DNA of 64,000 bases from Pandoraea aquatica (GCF_902459565.1 NZ_CABPSN010000001.1:992001-1056000); one strand, 5' to 3'; positions 8,709-17,350 are shown, counted from the first letter of the stretch. Numbers and translations: made by a program. Notes: generated by a model from the sequence alone, not told the origin.

Positions 8709-9104
8709 ATGATCGAGTGCTACGCATACACCAGCCGAGCCCTGCCCGATCTTGATCCGGTGGCGCTCTCGAAAATCATCGTGCATTCCCGTGGTTTCAA
8801 CGAGACCTACGGCATCACCGGCTTGTTGCTCTACGACGGCACGACCTTCTATCAGTACATCGAAGGGCCCGCCGAGCCGTTGGCGGACGCGCGCCAGCGC
8901 ATCGAGGCGTCGCGTCACCATTCGTCCATTCAGGTGCTGCTCGACGGCACGCCCCGCCAGCCCGGCGCGTTCTCGACGTGGAGTCTCGGCTATCTGATGC
9001 TCGACGAGCCGGCGCACGCGCTGCATGCCTTCGTGATGCCGGCCGACCACGCGCAACTCGTGGGGGCCTTCAACGTGCTGGCGGCGCAGGCCGACGTGAT
9101 GTGA
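8709..9104 (+). CDS. BLUF-domain blue-light sensor
   Basis: 131-aa stand-alone BLUF (FAD-binding blue-light receptor) protein. The three photocycle residues are in place with the same spacing as in AppA: Tyr7 (YAYTSR), Asn31 (GFNETYGITG) and Gln49 (FYQYIEGP), i.e. intervals of 24 and 18. The later Trp is present in WSLGY, with Leu where many BLUF proteins have Met. No output domain is attached, so it must signal through a partner. The ATG at 8709 gives the normal BLUF N-terminus and has a GGGGG element about 12 nt upstream. It is divergent from DUF1275 and near a (broken) diguanylate cyclase; BLUF proteins often control c-di-GMP enzymes, so a functional link is plausible but inferred. Confidence 0.9.
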   Translation: MIECYAYTSRALPDLDPVALSKIIVHSRGFNETYGITGLLLYDGTTFYQYIEGPAEPLADARQRIEASRHHSSIQVLLDGTPRQPGAFSTWSLGYLMLDEPAHALHAFVMPADHAQLVGAFNVLAAQADVM

Positions 9105-9141
9105 CGTCGACCTGCGGTATCGCTGCCTGATTACTGCCTGA

Positions 9142-10188
9142 TTACTGCTCGATCTGACGGTTCCAGCGCTGATCCCACTGTGCACGACGCTGGTTGATGG
9201 CGTCCCAATCGACCGTCTTGATGTTCTTGGTCAGGTCGTCGAGCTTGCCGAGACGCGTCTGCATCGTGGCCGGGATGATAGCCTTCGGGTTCGTCGGGAT
9301 GTAAGCACCGGCGGCAGCGGCCAGCGACTGGCCCTTGGCCGACAGCAGGTACTGCGCGAGCTTCTGTGCCATCGCGTTATCCGGGCTGTTCTTGACCACA
9401 CACAGGTCGACGAGCAACTGCACCGCACCTTCCTTCGGCGCAACATAGCCGACCTGAATGCCCTTGTCCTGGAGATCGCTCACAGCGGTGGGCGTCAGCG
9501 GGAAGATCGCGGCTTCGCCCGTCTGGATCATCTCCGAGAGCTTGGCCGAGTTCGGGATGTACTCAACCACGTTCGGGCCGACCGTCGACGCCCACTTCGT
9601 GAAGCCCGGCTCGACGTTCGTCTCGCTGCCACCCCAGATGCGGTTCAGCGCGAGGAAGCCATGCAGGCCGAACGTGCTGCTCGATGCCGACTGGAACACG
9701 ACCTTGCCCTTGAACTTCGGATCGGCGAAGTCGGTCCACGAGGTCGGTGCGGCCCAGCCCTTCTCCTTGAACAGCTTGGTGTTGTAGCCGATACCGGTCA
9801 TGCCCAGTTGCACGCCAGCGCCCATGTCGTCCTTCACGCGAGCGGACGGCATCAGTTCCTTGAGCACGGGCGAGTCGTCGAGCTTCTGGCACACGCCCAT
9901 GCTGATGGCGCGCGCCATCACGCCGTCGTCCAGGAACACGACGTGCATTTGCGGGCTGTTACGGTTGGCAAGCAGCTTGGCCAGCACGTCCGACGACGTG
10001 CCCGGCACCACCACGACCTTCACGTTGTTGGCCTTCTCGAACTCCGGGAAGACCTGGCTCGTGTAAGCCTTTTCCATCGGGCCGCCATTCATGCCGATGT
10101 AGAGCGTTTTGGACTGCGACCAGGCTGCGCTGCTCGCGCCCAATGCCAGCGCCGCAGCGCACATGACGACCTTCTTAGACAGCTTCAT
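9142..10188 (-). CDS. ABC transporter substrate-binding protein, PotD/opine type
   Basis: 348-aa periplasmic binding protein: a signal peptide (about 1-25, ending AAWSQ) followed by a type-II binding fold starting with KTLYIGMNGGPMEKAY and containing GMTGIGYNTKLF, as in extracellular solute-binding proteins of the spermidine/putrescine and opine family. It is the last gene of the locus that contains the matching ATPase and two permeases, with the three dehydrogenase genes in between. The ligand is probably a small amine, amino acid or opine-like compound that the downstream-acting dehydrogenase oxidises; this is inferred from context. A clear ribosome site (AAGGAG) precedes the ATG. Confidence 0.87.
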   Translation of the reverse strand: MKLSKKVVMCAAALALGASSAAWSQSKTLYIGMNGGPMEKAYTSQVFPEFEKANNVKVVVVPGTSSDVLAKLLANRNSPQMHVVFLDDGVMARAISMGVCQKLDDSPVLKELMPSARVKDDMGAGVQLGMTGIGYNTKLFKEKGWAAPTSWTDFADPKFKGKVVFQSASSSTFGLHGFLALNRIWGGSETNVEPGFTKWASTVGPNVVEYIPNSAKLSEMIQTGEAAIFPLTPTAVSDLQDKGIQVGYVAPKEGAVQLLVDLCVVKNSPDNAMAQKLAQYLLSAKGQSLAAAAGAYIPTNPKAIIPATMQTRLGKLDDLTKNIKTVDWDAINQRRAQWDQRWNRQIEQ

Positions 10189-10281
10189 CGTGGTTCTCCT
10201 TGCGTTTCCAGGGTGTTAGGAATGTTGTTTGGGACGGACTCAGTAAGACGGACTCAGAACGATTGGGATGCGTCGGGTTCC

Positions 10282-11427
10282 TCAGACTTCGGCGTTCGTT
10301 GCCGGGACGGTCGCGAATCGGTCGACGGCAAACGCATCGATCGGGGTGGCCGTCTCGCCTTGCGTGACCAGATCGGCCAGCACTTCACCCACGCCCGGCG
10401 CGAGCAGAAAGCCGCCCCCCGAGAAACCGAACGCGTGCACCAGACGCGGTGTCGTGCGGCTCATGCCGATGATCGGGTTGTCGTCGGGCGTCTCGCCTTC
10501 CACACCGCTCCACGTGCGAATCAGCAGCGCATTGCGCAGCGCTGGCAGTAGCGCACAGGCTTCACGCATGACGGCGCGCGTAGTGTCGGCCGACGGCTGG
10601 GCGTATTCGCCGTCGCCGGTGCCGCGTCCACCACCGATCACGCAGTTGCCGCGCTCGACCTGCCGCGCATACACGCCGCCGCCGTACACGCCGAGGTTGT
10701 GTCCGACAAACTTGGGCAACGGCTCCGTCACCCACATGTTCGGGTAGATGGCATGCATCGGCACTCGCTCGCCGAATGTGCCTGCGATGTGATTCGCCCA
10801 CGCGCCGGACGTATTGAGCAACCAGTCGCAACTCACGTGCAGTTCGTCACCGGTGTCCGGTTTGGCCGTCAGTTGGAAGCGCACGCCGTCGTGCGTCACC
10901 GACGTAATCGGGGTGCGCTCGCGCACGTCCGCACCAAGGGCGCGGGCGGCACGCGCGAAGGCGGGCGACACCAGACGCGGATTCGCGTGGCCGTCGCTCA
11001 TGCACAGCGAACCGCCCACGGCACCATCGCCAAGCCACGGAAAGCGTTCACGAAACTCCGTGCCGCGAAACACCGTCGTCGACAAACCATAGTTCTGCGC
11101 CATCGCCGACCACGCGTCGAGCGGTTCGAGATCGCTCTCGCGACGCGCGAGGCGCAGGTGGCCCGAGCGGACGAATTCGCCGTCGATGCCAATGAGTTCG
11201 GGCAAACGATCCCAGATCCGGCGGGCCCGCATGGCGAGCGGCAACTGCACCTCCGGACGGCCCTGACAGCGAACGCCACCATAGTTCACACCGCTGGCCT
11301 GCGCGCCGCAATAGCGCCGCTCGAACAACGCGACCTTCAGGCCACGCTCGGCCAGCGCCCGTGCAGCCGAGGCACCGACCAGACCGCCGCCAGCAACGAC
11401 CACGTCGTAATGCAAGGTCTCACTCAT
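10282..11427 (-). CDS. FAD-dependent oxidoreductase, HcnC/DadA-like subunit
   Basis: 381-aa DAO-family flavoprotein. Rossmann FAD motif at the N-terminus (DVVVAGGGLVGASAARALAERG) and the C-terminal FAD loop GFSGGGFLLAPGVGEVLADL. With the two upstream genes it makes a three-subunit dehydrogenase like HcnABC, octopine/nopaline oxidases or D-hydroxyproline dehydrogenase, where this beta-type subunit carries the amine-oxidising site. The ATG at 11427 overlaps the upstream gene end by 8 nt (translational coupling), so the longer frame to 11562 is rejected. Substrate unknown; glycine oxidation to cyanide is unlikely because a dedicated importer accompanies it. Confidence 0.85.
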   Translation of the reverse strand: MSETLHYDVVVAGGGLVGASAARALAERGLKVALFERRYCGAQASGVNYGGVRCQGRPEVQLPLAMRARRIWDRLPELIGIDGEFVRSGHLRLARRESDLEPLDAWSAMAQNYGLSTTVFRGTEFRERFPWLGDGAVGGSLCMSDGHANPRLVSPAFARAARALGADVRERTPITSVTHDGVRFQLTAKPDTGDELHVSCDWLLNTSGAWANHIAGTFGERVPMHAIYPNMWVTEPLPKFVGHNLGVYGGGVYARQVERGNCVIGGGRGTGDGEYAQPSADTTRAVMREACALLPALRNALLIRTWSGVEGETPDDNPIIGMSRTTPRLVHAFGFSGGGFLLAPGVGEVLADLVTQGETATPIDAFAVDRFATVPATNAEV

Positions 11428-12874
11428 CGCGCGCCTCCTCGGGAATGGCGGCGACGTTTTCGTCGAATAACATCGGGGCAATCGGAATCGGTTTGATCGG
11501 CGCCTGCGCACGCAGTCGCCCCACTTGCGCATAGGTCTGGCCGCTGGCGTCGGCCAGCACATGACACGCGGCTTCGCCGCACATGCGGCCCTGACAGCGC
11601 CCCATCCCCACGCGGGTGAGCGCCTTCAGACGGTTGATTTCGGTCACACCGTCCTGACGAACACACTCGCGCAACGTACCCGCACTGACTTCCTCACAAC
11701 GGCAGACGAGCATGTCGTCGGGCCATTGCGCCGCGGGGTCTTTCGGCAACGCAAACGCCTGCTCGATGCCTTCGCGAAAACGTCGGATGCTCGCGAGCTT
11801 GCGTTCGATGGTCGCTGCGTCCAGCGCTTCCGGCATGGACGGGGCTGCGATGCCCAAGTCCTCGAGCAAGGCCAGCGCCGCGCGGCGTCCTGCGAGTTCT
11901 GCGGCGTCTGCGCCGGCAATGCCCGCCCCGTCGCCCGCGAGATAGATGCCGGGTTGCGAGCTGCGTCCGGCGGCGTCGCGCTCGGGCAGCCAGCACCGGT
12001 TGAGATCGTCGAACACGAAGCGGCAACCCGCGAGATCGGCCAGTTGCGTCTCCGGCCGCAGGCCGAAGCCCAGACCGACGGCGTTGCATTCGACGCTCGA
12101 CTCGCGACCGTTGTGCTGCCAGCGAATCGCGCGCACGCCTGCCGTGCCATCGATGCCTTCGAGCGTCACGCCGTATTCCACGCGCACGCCGCGCGCTCGC
12201 AGCCATCCCAGGTAATAAACGCCCTTGGCAAACGTCGACGGTTGGCTCAGCAGACGCGGCGCAGCCTTCGCCTGTTCCACAAACGGACTGGTGTCGAGCA
12301 CGGCGACGACATTCGCACCGGCCTTCGCATATTGGTACGCCACGAGATACAGCAGCGGCCCGGTGCCCGCGAACACAACGCGCTCGCCAATGGCACAGCC
12401 TTGCGCCTTGAGCGCGACCTGCGCCCCGCCCAGCGTGTACACGCCTGGCAGCGTCCAGCCCGGCACGGGCAACACGCGGTCGGTCGCGCCGCTGGCAATG
12501 ATCAGATGACTGAATGGCACCGGCGCTTCACGTCCGCCATGCATCGTGTGCAGACGTTGCGGATCGCACGCCCACACGAGCGTTTCAGGCCGGTAATCGA
12601 CTTGCGGCAGAAGCGCCGCCATCGCGTTGTGCACGGCATCGGCCTTCGTCGCTTCGAAACCGTACAGCGCCTGCTTGCTGCGTGCGAAACCTGCGCCTTG
12701 GGGCGGCTGACGATAGATCTGACCGCCCCAGCGAACGTTCTCGTCGAGCACAATCGGACGCACACCCGCGGCGACCAGCGTTTGCGCGGCACGAATGCCC
12801 GCCGGGCCTGCGCCGACAATAACAACGTTCGCGACGTTGGCGGCAACGTTCGACTTCACGGTGTGCTCAGCCAT
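11420..12874 (-). CDS. NAD(P)/FAD oxidoreductase with [2Fe-2S] BFD-like domain, HcnB-like
   Basis: 484-aa flavoprotein with a pyridine nucleotide-disulfide oxidoreductase fold: N-terminal GAGPAGIRAAQTL, second dinucleotide site around VVFAGTGPLLYLVAYQYAKAG. The C-terminal part holds a BFD-like [2Fe-2S] domain with four cysteines (CRCEE and CQGRMCG). It is the alpha-type electron-transfer subunit of HcnABC/opine-oxidase-like dehydrogenases, passing electrons from the partner flavoprotein to the chain. The ATG at 12874 overlaps the end of the ferredoxin-like gene by 8 nt. The frame continues to 13030 over that gene and is not used. Confidence 0.87.
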   Translation of the reverse strand: MAEHTVKSNVAANVANVVIVGAGPAGIRAAQTLVAAGVRPIVLDENVRWGGQIYRQPPQGAGFARSKQALYGFEATKADAVHNAMAALLPQVDYRPETLVWACDPQRLHTMHGGREAPVPFSHLIIASGATDRVLPVPGWTLPGVYTLGGAQVALKAQGCAIGERVVFAGTGPLLYLVAYQYAKAGANVVAVLDTSPFVEQAKAAPRLLSQPSTFAKGVYYLGWLRARGVRVEYGVTLEGIDGTAGVRAIRWQHNGRESSVECNAVGLGFGLRPETQLADLAGCRFVFDDLNRCWLPERDAAGRSSQPGIYLAGDGAGIAGADAAELAGRRAALALLEDLGIAAPSMPEALDAATIERKLASIRRFREGIEQAFALPKDPAAQWPDDMLVCRCEEVSAGTLRECVRQDGVTEINRLKALTRVGMGRCQGRMCGEAACHVLADASGQTYAQVGRLRAQAPIKPIPIAPMLFDENVAAIPEEARDE

Positions 12875-13265
12875 GCGAGCCTCCGTGCACCTCGTTGGCA
12901 TCGGCCGCACGCGTGACGATGCGCATGCCCGCCTGCACCGTCGTGGAACAGGCGCGCAGGCGCGTGAGCTGTGCGTCGCCCCCCTCGGCGTGCACCGTCT
13001 CGCAGCGCACCCAGCAGTCCTGACACGCACCGATCATGCAGAAACCGGCGCGCGGCGTGCCGCTGAATTCGCTGATACGTACGTGCCGCTGATGCGTGAG
13101 GATGGCGGTGAGCAACGTGTCACCGGTGAGCGCCTGCACCGGCTCGCCGTCGATATAGAACGTCACGGGCGCACGGCCGGTCTCGGCCAGACGCGTCAGT
13201 TGCGGATAACAAGCCGACGGACCCGACGCGCGCACGTCTTGAGGAAATTGGGAAGAACTGGACAT
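12867..13265 (-). CDS. (2Fe-2S)-binding subunit, HcnA-like
   Basis: 132-aa small ferredoxin-like subunit (Fer2_4 type). A beta-grasp core starts at VTFYIDGEPVQALTGDTLLTAIL and the Cys cluster is in GFCMIGACQDCWV, with a further Cys in LRACSTTV as the fourth ligand. It should be the gamma-type subunit linking the two flavoprotein subunits encoded directly downstream. The ATG at 13265 follows the permease gene by 23 nt and is the only start consistent with the family; the frame runs upstream through the permease in another register. Confidence 0.84.
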   Translation of the reverse strand: MSSSSQFPQDVRASGPSACYPQLTRLAETGRAPVTFYIDGEPVQALTGDTLLTAILTHQRHVRISEFSGTPRAGFCMIGACQDCWVRCETVHAEGGDAQLTRLRACSTTVQAGMRIVTRAADANEVHGGSHG

Positions 13266-13288
13266 AAGAGTCGTCGTGGAGCGCGCGT

Positions 13289-14083
13289 TCAGTGCTGGCC
13301 GATGAGAATGCGATTCAGACCGTAGATGCGGTCGAGCAACAGCATCGCGCCGAGCGTGACGGCAATGACGAGTGCCGAGACGGACGCCATCATCGGATCG
13401 ATCGACTCGGTGGCGTACATATACATACGGACCGGCAGCGTGACGGTTTGCGGCGCGGTGAGGAAGACCGACATCGTCAGTTCGTCGAAACTGTTGATGA
13501 ACGCCAGCAGCCAGCCGCCGGTAATGCCCGGCAGAATCATCGGCATGGTCACGCGGCGGAACGTCGTCCACGACCCCGCCCCGAGCGAGGCCGCCGCGTT
13601 CTCGACGCTGCGGTCCAGACCGCTGATCGAGGCGAGCACGAGCCGCATGATGAACGGCGTCACGACGATCATGTGCGCGAAGATGAGCGCGCCGAACGAG
13701 CCCGTCACGCCGAGCATGGCGAAGAAGCGCAGTAGCGCGATGCCGAGCACGAGACCCGGAATCACCAGCGGCGAGAGCAGCAAACCGTTCAGGAAGTTGC
13801 GTCCCGGGAAGCGCGACCGGCCGATGGCGAGCGCAGCGGGCAACGCAATCGCCAGCGAGAGCGTAGCCGAGATGAACGCCAGCTTCAGACTGGTGAAGAA
13901 CGACGCGATGAAGTCGGGATAGTCGAGAATCGCCCGGAACCAGCGCAGCGAGATACCGCGCGTGGGCAGCGAGAGCGTCTGCTCTGGGGTGAACGCGACC
14001 AGCACCACGATGATCATCGGGGCGAGAACGAAGAGGATGACGAGCGTATGGAACGCGAGCGCCAGGGGACTGTTTTTACGCAT
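13289..14083 (-). CDS. ABC transporter permease, PotC-like
   Basis: 264-aa binding-protein-dependent transport inner-membrane protein with about six membrane segments, beginning with LALAFHTLVILFVLAPMIIV. The EAA loop that contacts the ATPase is visible as ENAAASLGAGSWTTFRRVTMP followed by the conserved LPGITGGW. It is the second permease of the PotABC-type importer, 46 nt after the first permease gene and 23 nt before the ferredoxin-like subunit gene. Confidence 0.88.
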   Translation of the reverse strand: MRKNSPLALAFHTLVILFVLAPMIIVVLVAFTPEQTLSLPTRGISLRWFRAILDYPDFIASFFTSLKLAFISATLSLAIALPAALAIGRSRFPGRNFLNGLLLSPLVIPGLVLGIALLRFFAMLGVTGSFGALIFAHMIVVTPFIMRLVLASISGLDRSVENAAASLGAGSWTTFRRVTMPMILPGITGGWLLAFINSFDELTMSVFLTAPQTVTLPVRMYMYATESIDPMMASVSALVIAVTLGAMLLLDRIYGLNRILIGQH

Positions 14084-14129
14084 GATGGCGAGTGATTTCT
14101 GTTCTGCTTCAGTTCGGCGAGCGTTGGCC

Positions 14130-15035
14130 TTAGCCCATGCTGCGCGAGTAACGGCGGTCGAGCAGACGGTAGTACGTCAGCATCACGATCAGGTTCGCCA
14201 CCAGCAGCAACACGGCGATGGTCGCGCCCAGCGGCCAGTTCAGCGAGCTGAGGAACTGGTCGTAGACGGCAGTGGCGGCCACTTTGAGGCGGCGTCCGCC
14301 CAGCAGACTCGGGATCGCGAAAGCGCTCGCCGACAGACCGAACACCATCAGGCTGCCCGACAAAATGCCCGGCACCAGTTGCGGCAGCACGATGCGGCGC
14401 AGCGTGGTTGCTTGCGACGCCATCAGCGAGAGCGCCGCGTTTTCCGTTTGCGGATCGAGGCGTTGCAGCGACGTCCACACCGGAATCACCATGAACGGCA
14501 GCATCACGTGCGCCAGCGCCACAACGATGGCGAAGTTGGTGTACTCCATCTTGAACGGCCCCATGCCGACCAGCCCGAACGCCTGATTGATCAGGCCGCC
14601 CGAACTGAGCAACATGCTCCAGCCGAACGCGCGCACCACGATGGAGACGAGCAGCGGCGAGAGAATGATCAGCAGGAACAGCGAGCGCCACGGGTCGCCC
14701 ATGCGCGAGAGCACGTAGGCTTCGAACGTCCCCACCACGGCGCAGATCGCGGTGACCGTGAGCGAGATGCCGAACGTGCGCAGGAAGATCGTGTGGAAGT
14801 ACGAGTCGAACAGCACTTCCTTGTAGTTCTCGAACTGGAACGCGGCAATCGGGCCGCTGGCCGGGTCGAACTGATAGAACGTGAGTGCCAGCGTCATGAG
14901 CAACGGGATCAGCACCAGCGCCACGAACAGCAGCATGGCGGGCGCACTCATCACCCACATCGGCAGATAGGCGCTCCACGGCGCACGCGCGACCGGCGCG
15001 GCATCCGTGCGCGGAACTTGCAGCGTCTCAGCCAT
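14130..15035 (-). CDS. ABC transporter permease, PotB-like
   Basis: 301-aa inner-membrane permease with about six hydrophobic segments after a polar 25-residue lead. EAA loop: ENAALSLMASQATTLRRIVLPQLVPGI. First membrane subunit of the importer; its ATG overlaps the end of the ATPase gene by 8 nt, matching the repeated 8-nt overlaps in this locus and indicating tight co-translation. Specificity (polyamine, opine or related cation) cannot be read from the permease. Confidence 0.88.
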   Translation of the reverse strand: MAETLQVPRTDAAPVARAPWSAYLPMWVMSAPAMLLFVALVLIPLLMTLALTFYQFDPASGPIAAFQFENYKEVLFDSYFHTIFLRTFGISLTVTAICAVVGTFEAYVLSRMGDPWRSLFLLIILSPLLVSIVVRAFGWSMLLSSGGLINQAFGLVGMGPFKMEYTNFAIVVALAHVMLPFMVIPVWTSLQRLDPQTENAALSLMASQATTLRRIVLPQLVPGILSGSLMVFGLSASAFAIPSLLGGRRLKVAATAVYDQFLSSLNWPLGATIAVLLLVANLIVMLTYYRLLDRRYSRSMG

Positions 15036-16122
15036 TCGAGCACGCTCCTGCGGAAACGAAACGCACCGCTTCCGGCTGCCAGTCCAGACCGACCGCCGCC
15101 CCTTCGTTCAACGGCTCACCGCCTTCGTTCTGGCAGCACACGAGCACTTCGCCCAACGGGCTGTCGACGCGGTAGAGCCACTGGCTGCCGAGGAAGAAGC
15201 GGCTCGTCACGGTCGCCGACAGACGGCCGGTCGACGGGGCGCACAGGCGCACCTTTTCCGGACGCAGGCACATGGTGATGGCGTCGCCCACTGCCATGCC
15301 ACGGTCGCGCGGCGCGAGGTCCGCGAGCGCGGCACGCTGCGTGAGTTGTGCGCCCAGTTCGATATGCAGATGTTCGCCATCGCGCGCGGCCACGCGTCCG
15401 TCGAGCATGTTGGCCTTACCGATGAACTGCGAGACGAATGGCGTTTCCGGACGCTCGTATGCGCGGTACGGCGTGTCGACCTGCGTAATGCGTCCGGCTT
15501 CCATGACCACGACGCGATCGCTGATCGACAGCGCTTCGGACTGATCGTGCGTCACCATGATCGTGGTCGTGCCGATCTTGCGCTGGATCGAGCGCAGCTC
15601 GAACTGCATGTCTTCGCGCAGCTTGGCGTCGAGGTTGGACATCGGCTCGTCGAGCAGCAGCACCGGCGGCGCGATCACCACGGCGCGGGCGATGGCCACG
15701 CGCTGACGCTGGCCGCCCGAGAGCTCACGCGGGAAGCGATGGCCGAGCGCTTCGAGCCGCACGAGCGCGAGCGCCTCGCGAATGCGGTCTTTGCGTTCCG
15801 ACTTGTCGACACCTCGCATCTCCAGACCGAAGCCGACGTTATCCGCCACGGTCATGTGCGGGAACAGCGCGTAGCTCTGGAACACGATGCCCAGACCGCG
15901 CTTGTTCGGCCGCATGTTCGTGATGTCGCGCCCATCGAGCGTAATGCGCCCGGTGGTGGCTTCGACGAAGCCCGCGATCATCTGCAACGTGGTGGTCTTG
16001 CCGCAGCCCGAGGGGCCGAGCAGCGAGACGAACTCGCCCTTCTCCACCGAGAGATTGACGTTCGAGACGGCGTTCAGCTCGCCAAACGTCTTGGAAACAT
16101 CCGTCAAAGTCAGAAAAGACAT
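15028..16122 (-). CDS. ABC transporter ATP-binding protein, PotA-like
   Basis: 364-aa ATPase energising the importer. Walker A GPSGCGKTTT (about residues 37-46), Q-loop FQSYALFPH, signature LSGGQRQR, Walker B VLLLDEP and the His switch MVTHDQ are all present. A C-terminal TOBE regulatory domain follows (about 280-364). The ATG at 16122 is the first codon of the family start (MSFLTLTDVSKTFG) and follows AAGGTAGTGACC; the frame to 16215 covers promoter DNA. It is the first gene of the operon and is transcribed away from the IclR gene. Confidence 0.9.
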   Translation of the reverse strand: MSFLTLTDVSKTFGELNAVSNVNLSVEKGEFVSLLGPSGCGKTTTLQMIAGFVEATTGRITLDGRDITNMRPNKRGLGIVFQSYALFPHMTVADNVGFGLEMRGVDKSERKDRIREALALVRLEALGHRFPRELSGGQRQRVAIARAVVIAPPVLLLDEPMSNLDAKLREDMQFELRSIQRKIGTTTIMVTHDQSEALSISDRVVVMEAGRITQVDTPYRAYERPETPFVSQFIGKANMLDGRVAARDGEHLHIELGAQLTQRAALADLAPRDRGMAVGDAITMCLRPEKVRLCAPSTGRLSATVTSRFFLGSQWLYRVDSPLGEVLVCCQNEGGEPLNEGAAVGLDWQPEAVRFVSAGACSNG

Positions 16123-16157
16123 GGTCACTACCTTCGGACGCTCGCGCGTCGCATGAA

Positions 16158-16169
16158 ATGCAATTGCAT
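16158..16169. promoter_or_regulatory. 12-bp perfect palindrome in the ABC operon leader
   Basis: ATGCAATTGCAT, 36 bp upstream of the ATPase start, with an extra AAATTGCAT half-copy about 20 bp further up (16187-16195). It may be an operator for a second regulator; its sequence is unrelated to the IclR-type boxes. Confidence 0.3.
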
Positions 16170-16239
16170 CGAACAGTAGCGAGCCAAATTGCATGTCGCA
16201 AGATAACGATTCCACGAAATGAGATAAATTTTCAGATTA

Positions 16240-16254
16240 TTTCGTTTGACGGAA
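16240..16254. promoter_or_regulatory. IclR-type operator 1
   Basis: TTTCGT-TTG-ACGGAA, a near-palindrome of the form TTYCGT-N3-ACGRAA typical in size and symmetry for IclR-family sites. It lies 118 bp upstream of the ATPase start. An identical 15-mer is repeated at 16391-16405. Confidence 0.55.
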
Positions 16255-16390
16255 TGTTTCATGGATGGACAAAGCCTTTCATTTCGCGTCACCGTCTCGG
16301 GATAATCCCTAACTTATGCTGAATATTGGTTGTTTTTGCGGGTTTCGACGCGTCACGCCAGTTTTCAACTCGTAGCCGCTTACGATAGTA

Positions 16391-16405
16391 TTTCGTTTGA
16401 CGGAA
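16391..16405. promoter_or_regulatory. IclR-type operator 2 (autoregulation)
   Basis: Exact repeat of the 15-mer at 16240 (18 nt identical including flanks), ending 14 bp before the iclR-type start codon at 16420. The position suggests autoregulation by blocking transcription or its start. Confidence 0.55.
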
Positions 16406-16419
16406 TATTCGAGACTCTG

Positions 16420-17289
16420 ATGACCACCTCCGATTCACCCCGCGCAACGGCAAGTGCGCCTACGGAATCCGCCGGCGCGGGCATATTGCAACGCACGTTT
16501 GCCGTCATCCGCGCCCTCGGCGAAGCCAAGCCCGAGGGCGAGCGCGTCACCCACATCGCCAAAGCCGTCGGCTTGAGTCAGGCGACGGTGCACCGCATTC
16601 TTCACGCGCTCATCGCCGAGCAGGTCGTGGAACAGGACGAGTCGTCCAAGCTGTACCGGCTGAGCATCGATTTCTTTGCGATGGCGGCGCAGGCGGGCAA
16701 TCCGAGCGGCATGCGCACGCTGTGCCGTCCGTCGCTGTTGCGGCTTTGCGCGAGTCTGGGCGACACGATCTTTCTGTTGGTGCGCAGCAGTTTCGACGCC
16801 GTCTGCCTCGACATGTGCGAAGGCCCTTTTCCGATCCGCTCGTTCACCGGCGACATCGGGGGACGCGTGGCGCTGGGCGTTGGTCAGGGCAGCCTGGCGA
16901 TTCTGGCGTTCCTGCCAGAGGCCGAGCGCGAGGAGATCATTCGCTTCAATGTGCCGCGACTGCGGGGCTACGGCGTGCTCGACGAGGTCTATCTGCGCAC
17001 GGAGATCGAGCGGGTGCGCCAGTTGGGCTATGCCGGGAGCAACAGCGGCGTGCTCGACGGCATGGCCGGGGTTGCCGTGCCGGTGTTCGACCGCATGGGG
17101 CATGCCGTGGCTGCGCTGAGCGTGGGCACGCTGGCCGCGCGGCTGTCGCAGGACCGCCTGCCGATGGTGGTGGAACTGTTGCGGCGTCAGGCTGAGTTGA
17201 TCGGCCCGCAGACGAATCCGTTCGACGTCGCCATGCGCCGCCCGATGCACGGCCTCACGCGCGCGCTCACGACGGAGCCATTGGCCTGA
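16420..17289 (+). CDS. IclR-family transcriptional regulator
   Basis: 289-aa regulator. N-terminal winged HTH: ILQRTFAVIRALGEAKPEGERVTHIAKAVGLSQATVHRILHALI; then an effector-binding domain (about 105-270) with GDIGGRVALGVGQGSLAILAFLP and AVAVPVFDRMGHAVAALSVG-like family motifs. It is divergent from the importer/dehydrogenase operon and flanked by two identical IclR-like boxes, so it very likely controls that operon and itself. The ATG at 16420 is chosen because the upstream frame (from 16330) would place the operator inside the coding region. The effector is presumably the imported substrate or its oxidation product. Confidence 0.9.
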   Translation: MTTSDSPRATASAPTESAGAGILQRTFAVIRALGEAKPEGERVTHIAKAVGLSQATVHRILHALIAEQVVEQDESSKLYRLSIDFFAMAAQAGNPSGMRTLCRPSLLRLCASLGDTIFLLVRSSFDAVCLDMCEGPFPIRSFTGDIGGRVALGVGQGSLAILAFLPEAEREEIIRFNVPRLRGYGVLDEVYLRTEIERVRQLGYAGSNSGVLDGMAGVAVPVFDRMGHAVAALSVGTLAARLSQDRLPMVVELLRRQAELIGPQTNPFDVAMRRPMHGLTRALTTEPLA

Positions 17290-17329
17290 CGTCTGACTCG
17301 TTCGACGGACAAACGCAGCGCGTGGCGTC

Positions 17330-17350
17330 GAGGACGGGATCCGTCCTTTT
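17330..17350 (+). terminator. Rho-independent terminator after the IclR gene
   Basis: Stem AGGACGG/CCGTCCT with a GAT loop followed by TTT, 41 nt after the stop codon. The T-run is short, so strength is uncertain. Confidence 0.5.

Noticed and set aside
11420-13265. Assignment of the three dehydrogenase genes as hydrogen cyanide synthase hcnABC
   Set aside because: The attached importer and IclR regulator point to catabolism of an external compound; HcnABC similarity is shared with opine and hydroxyproline oxidases.
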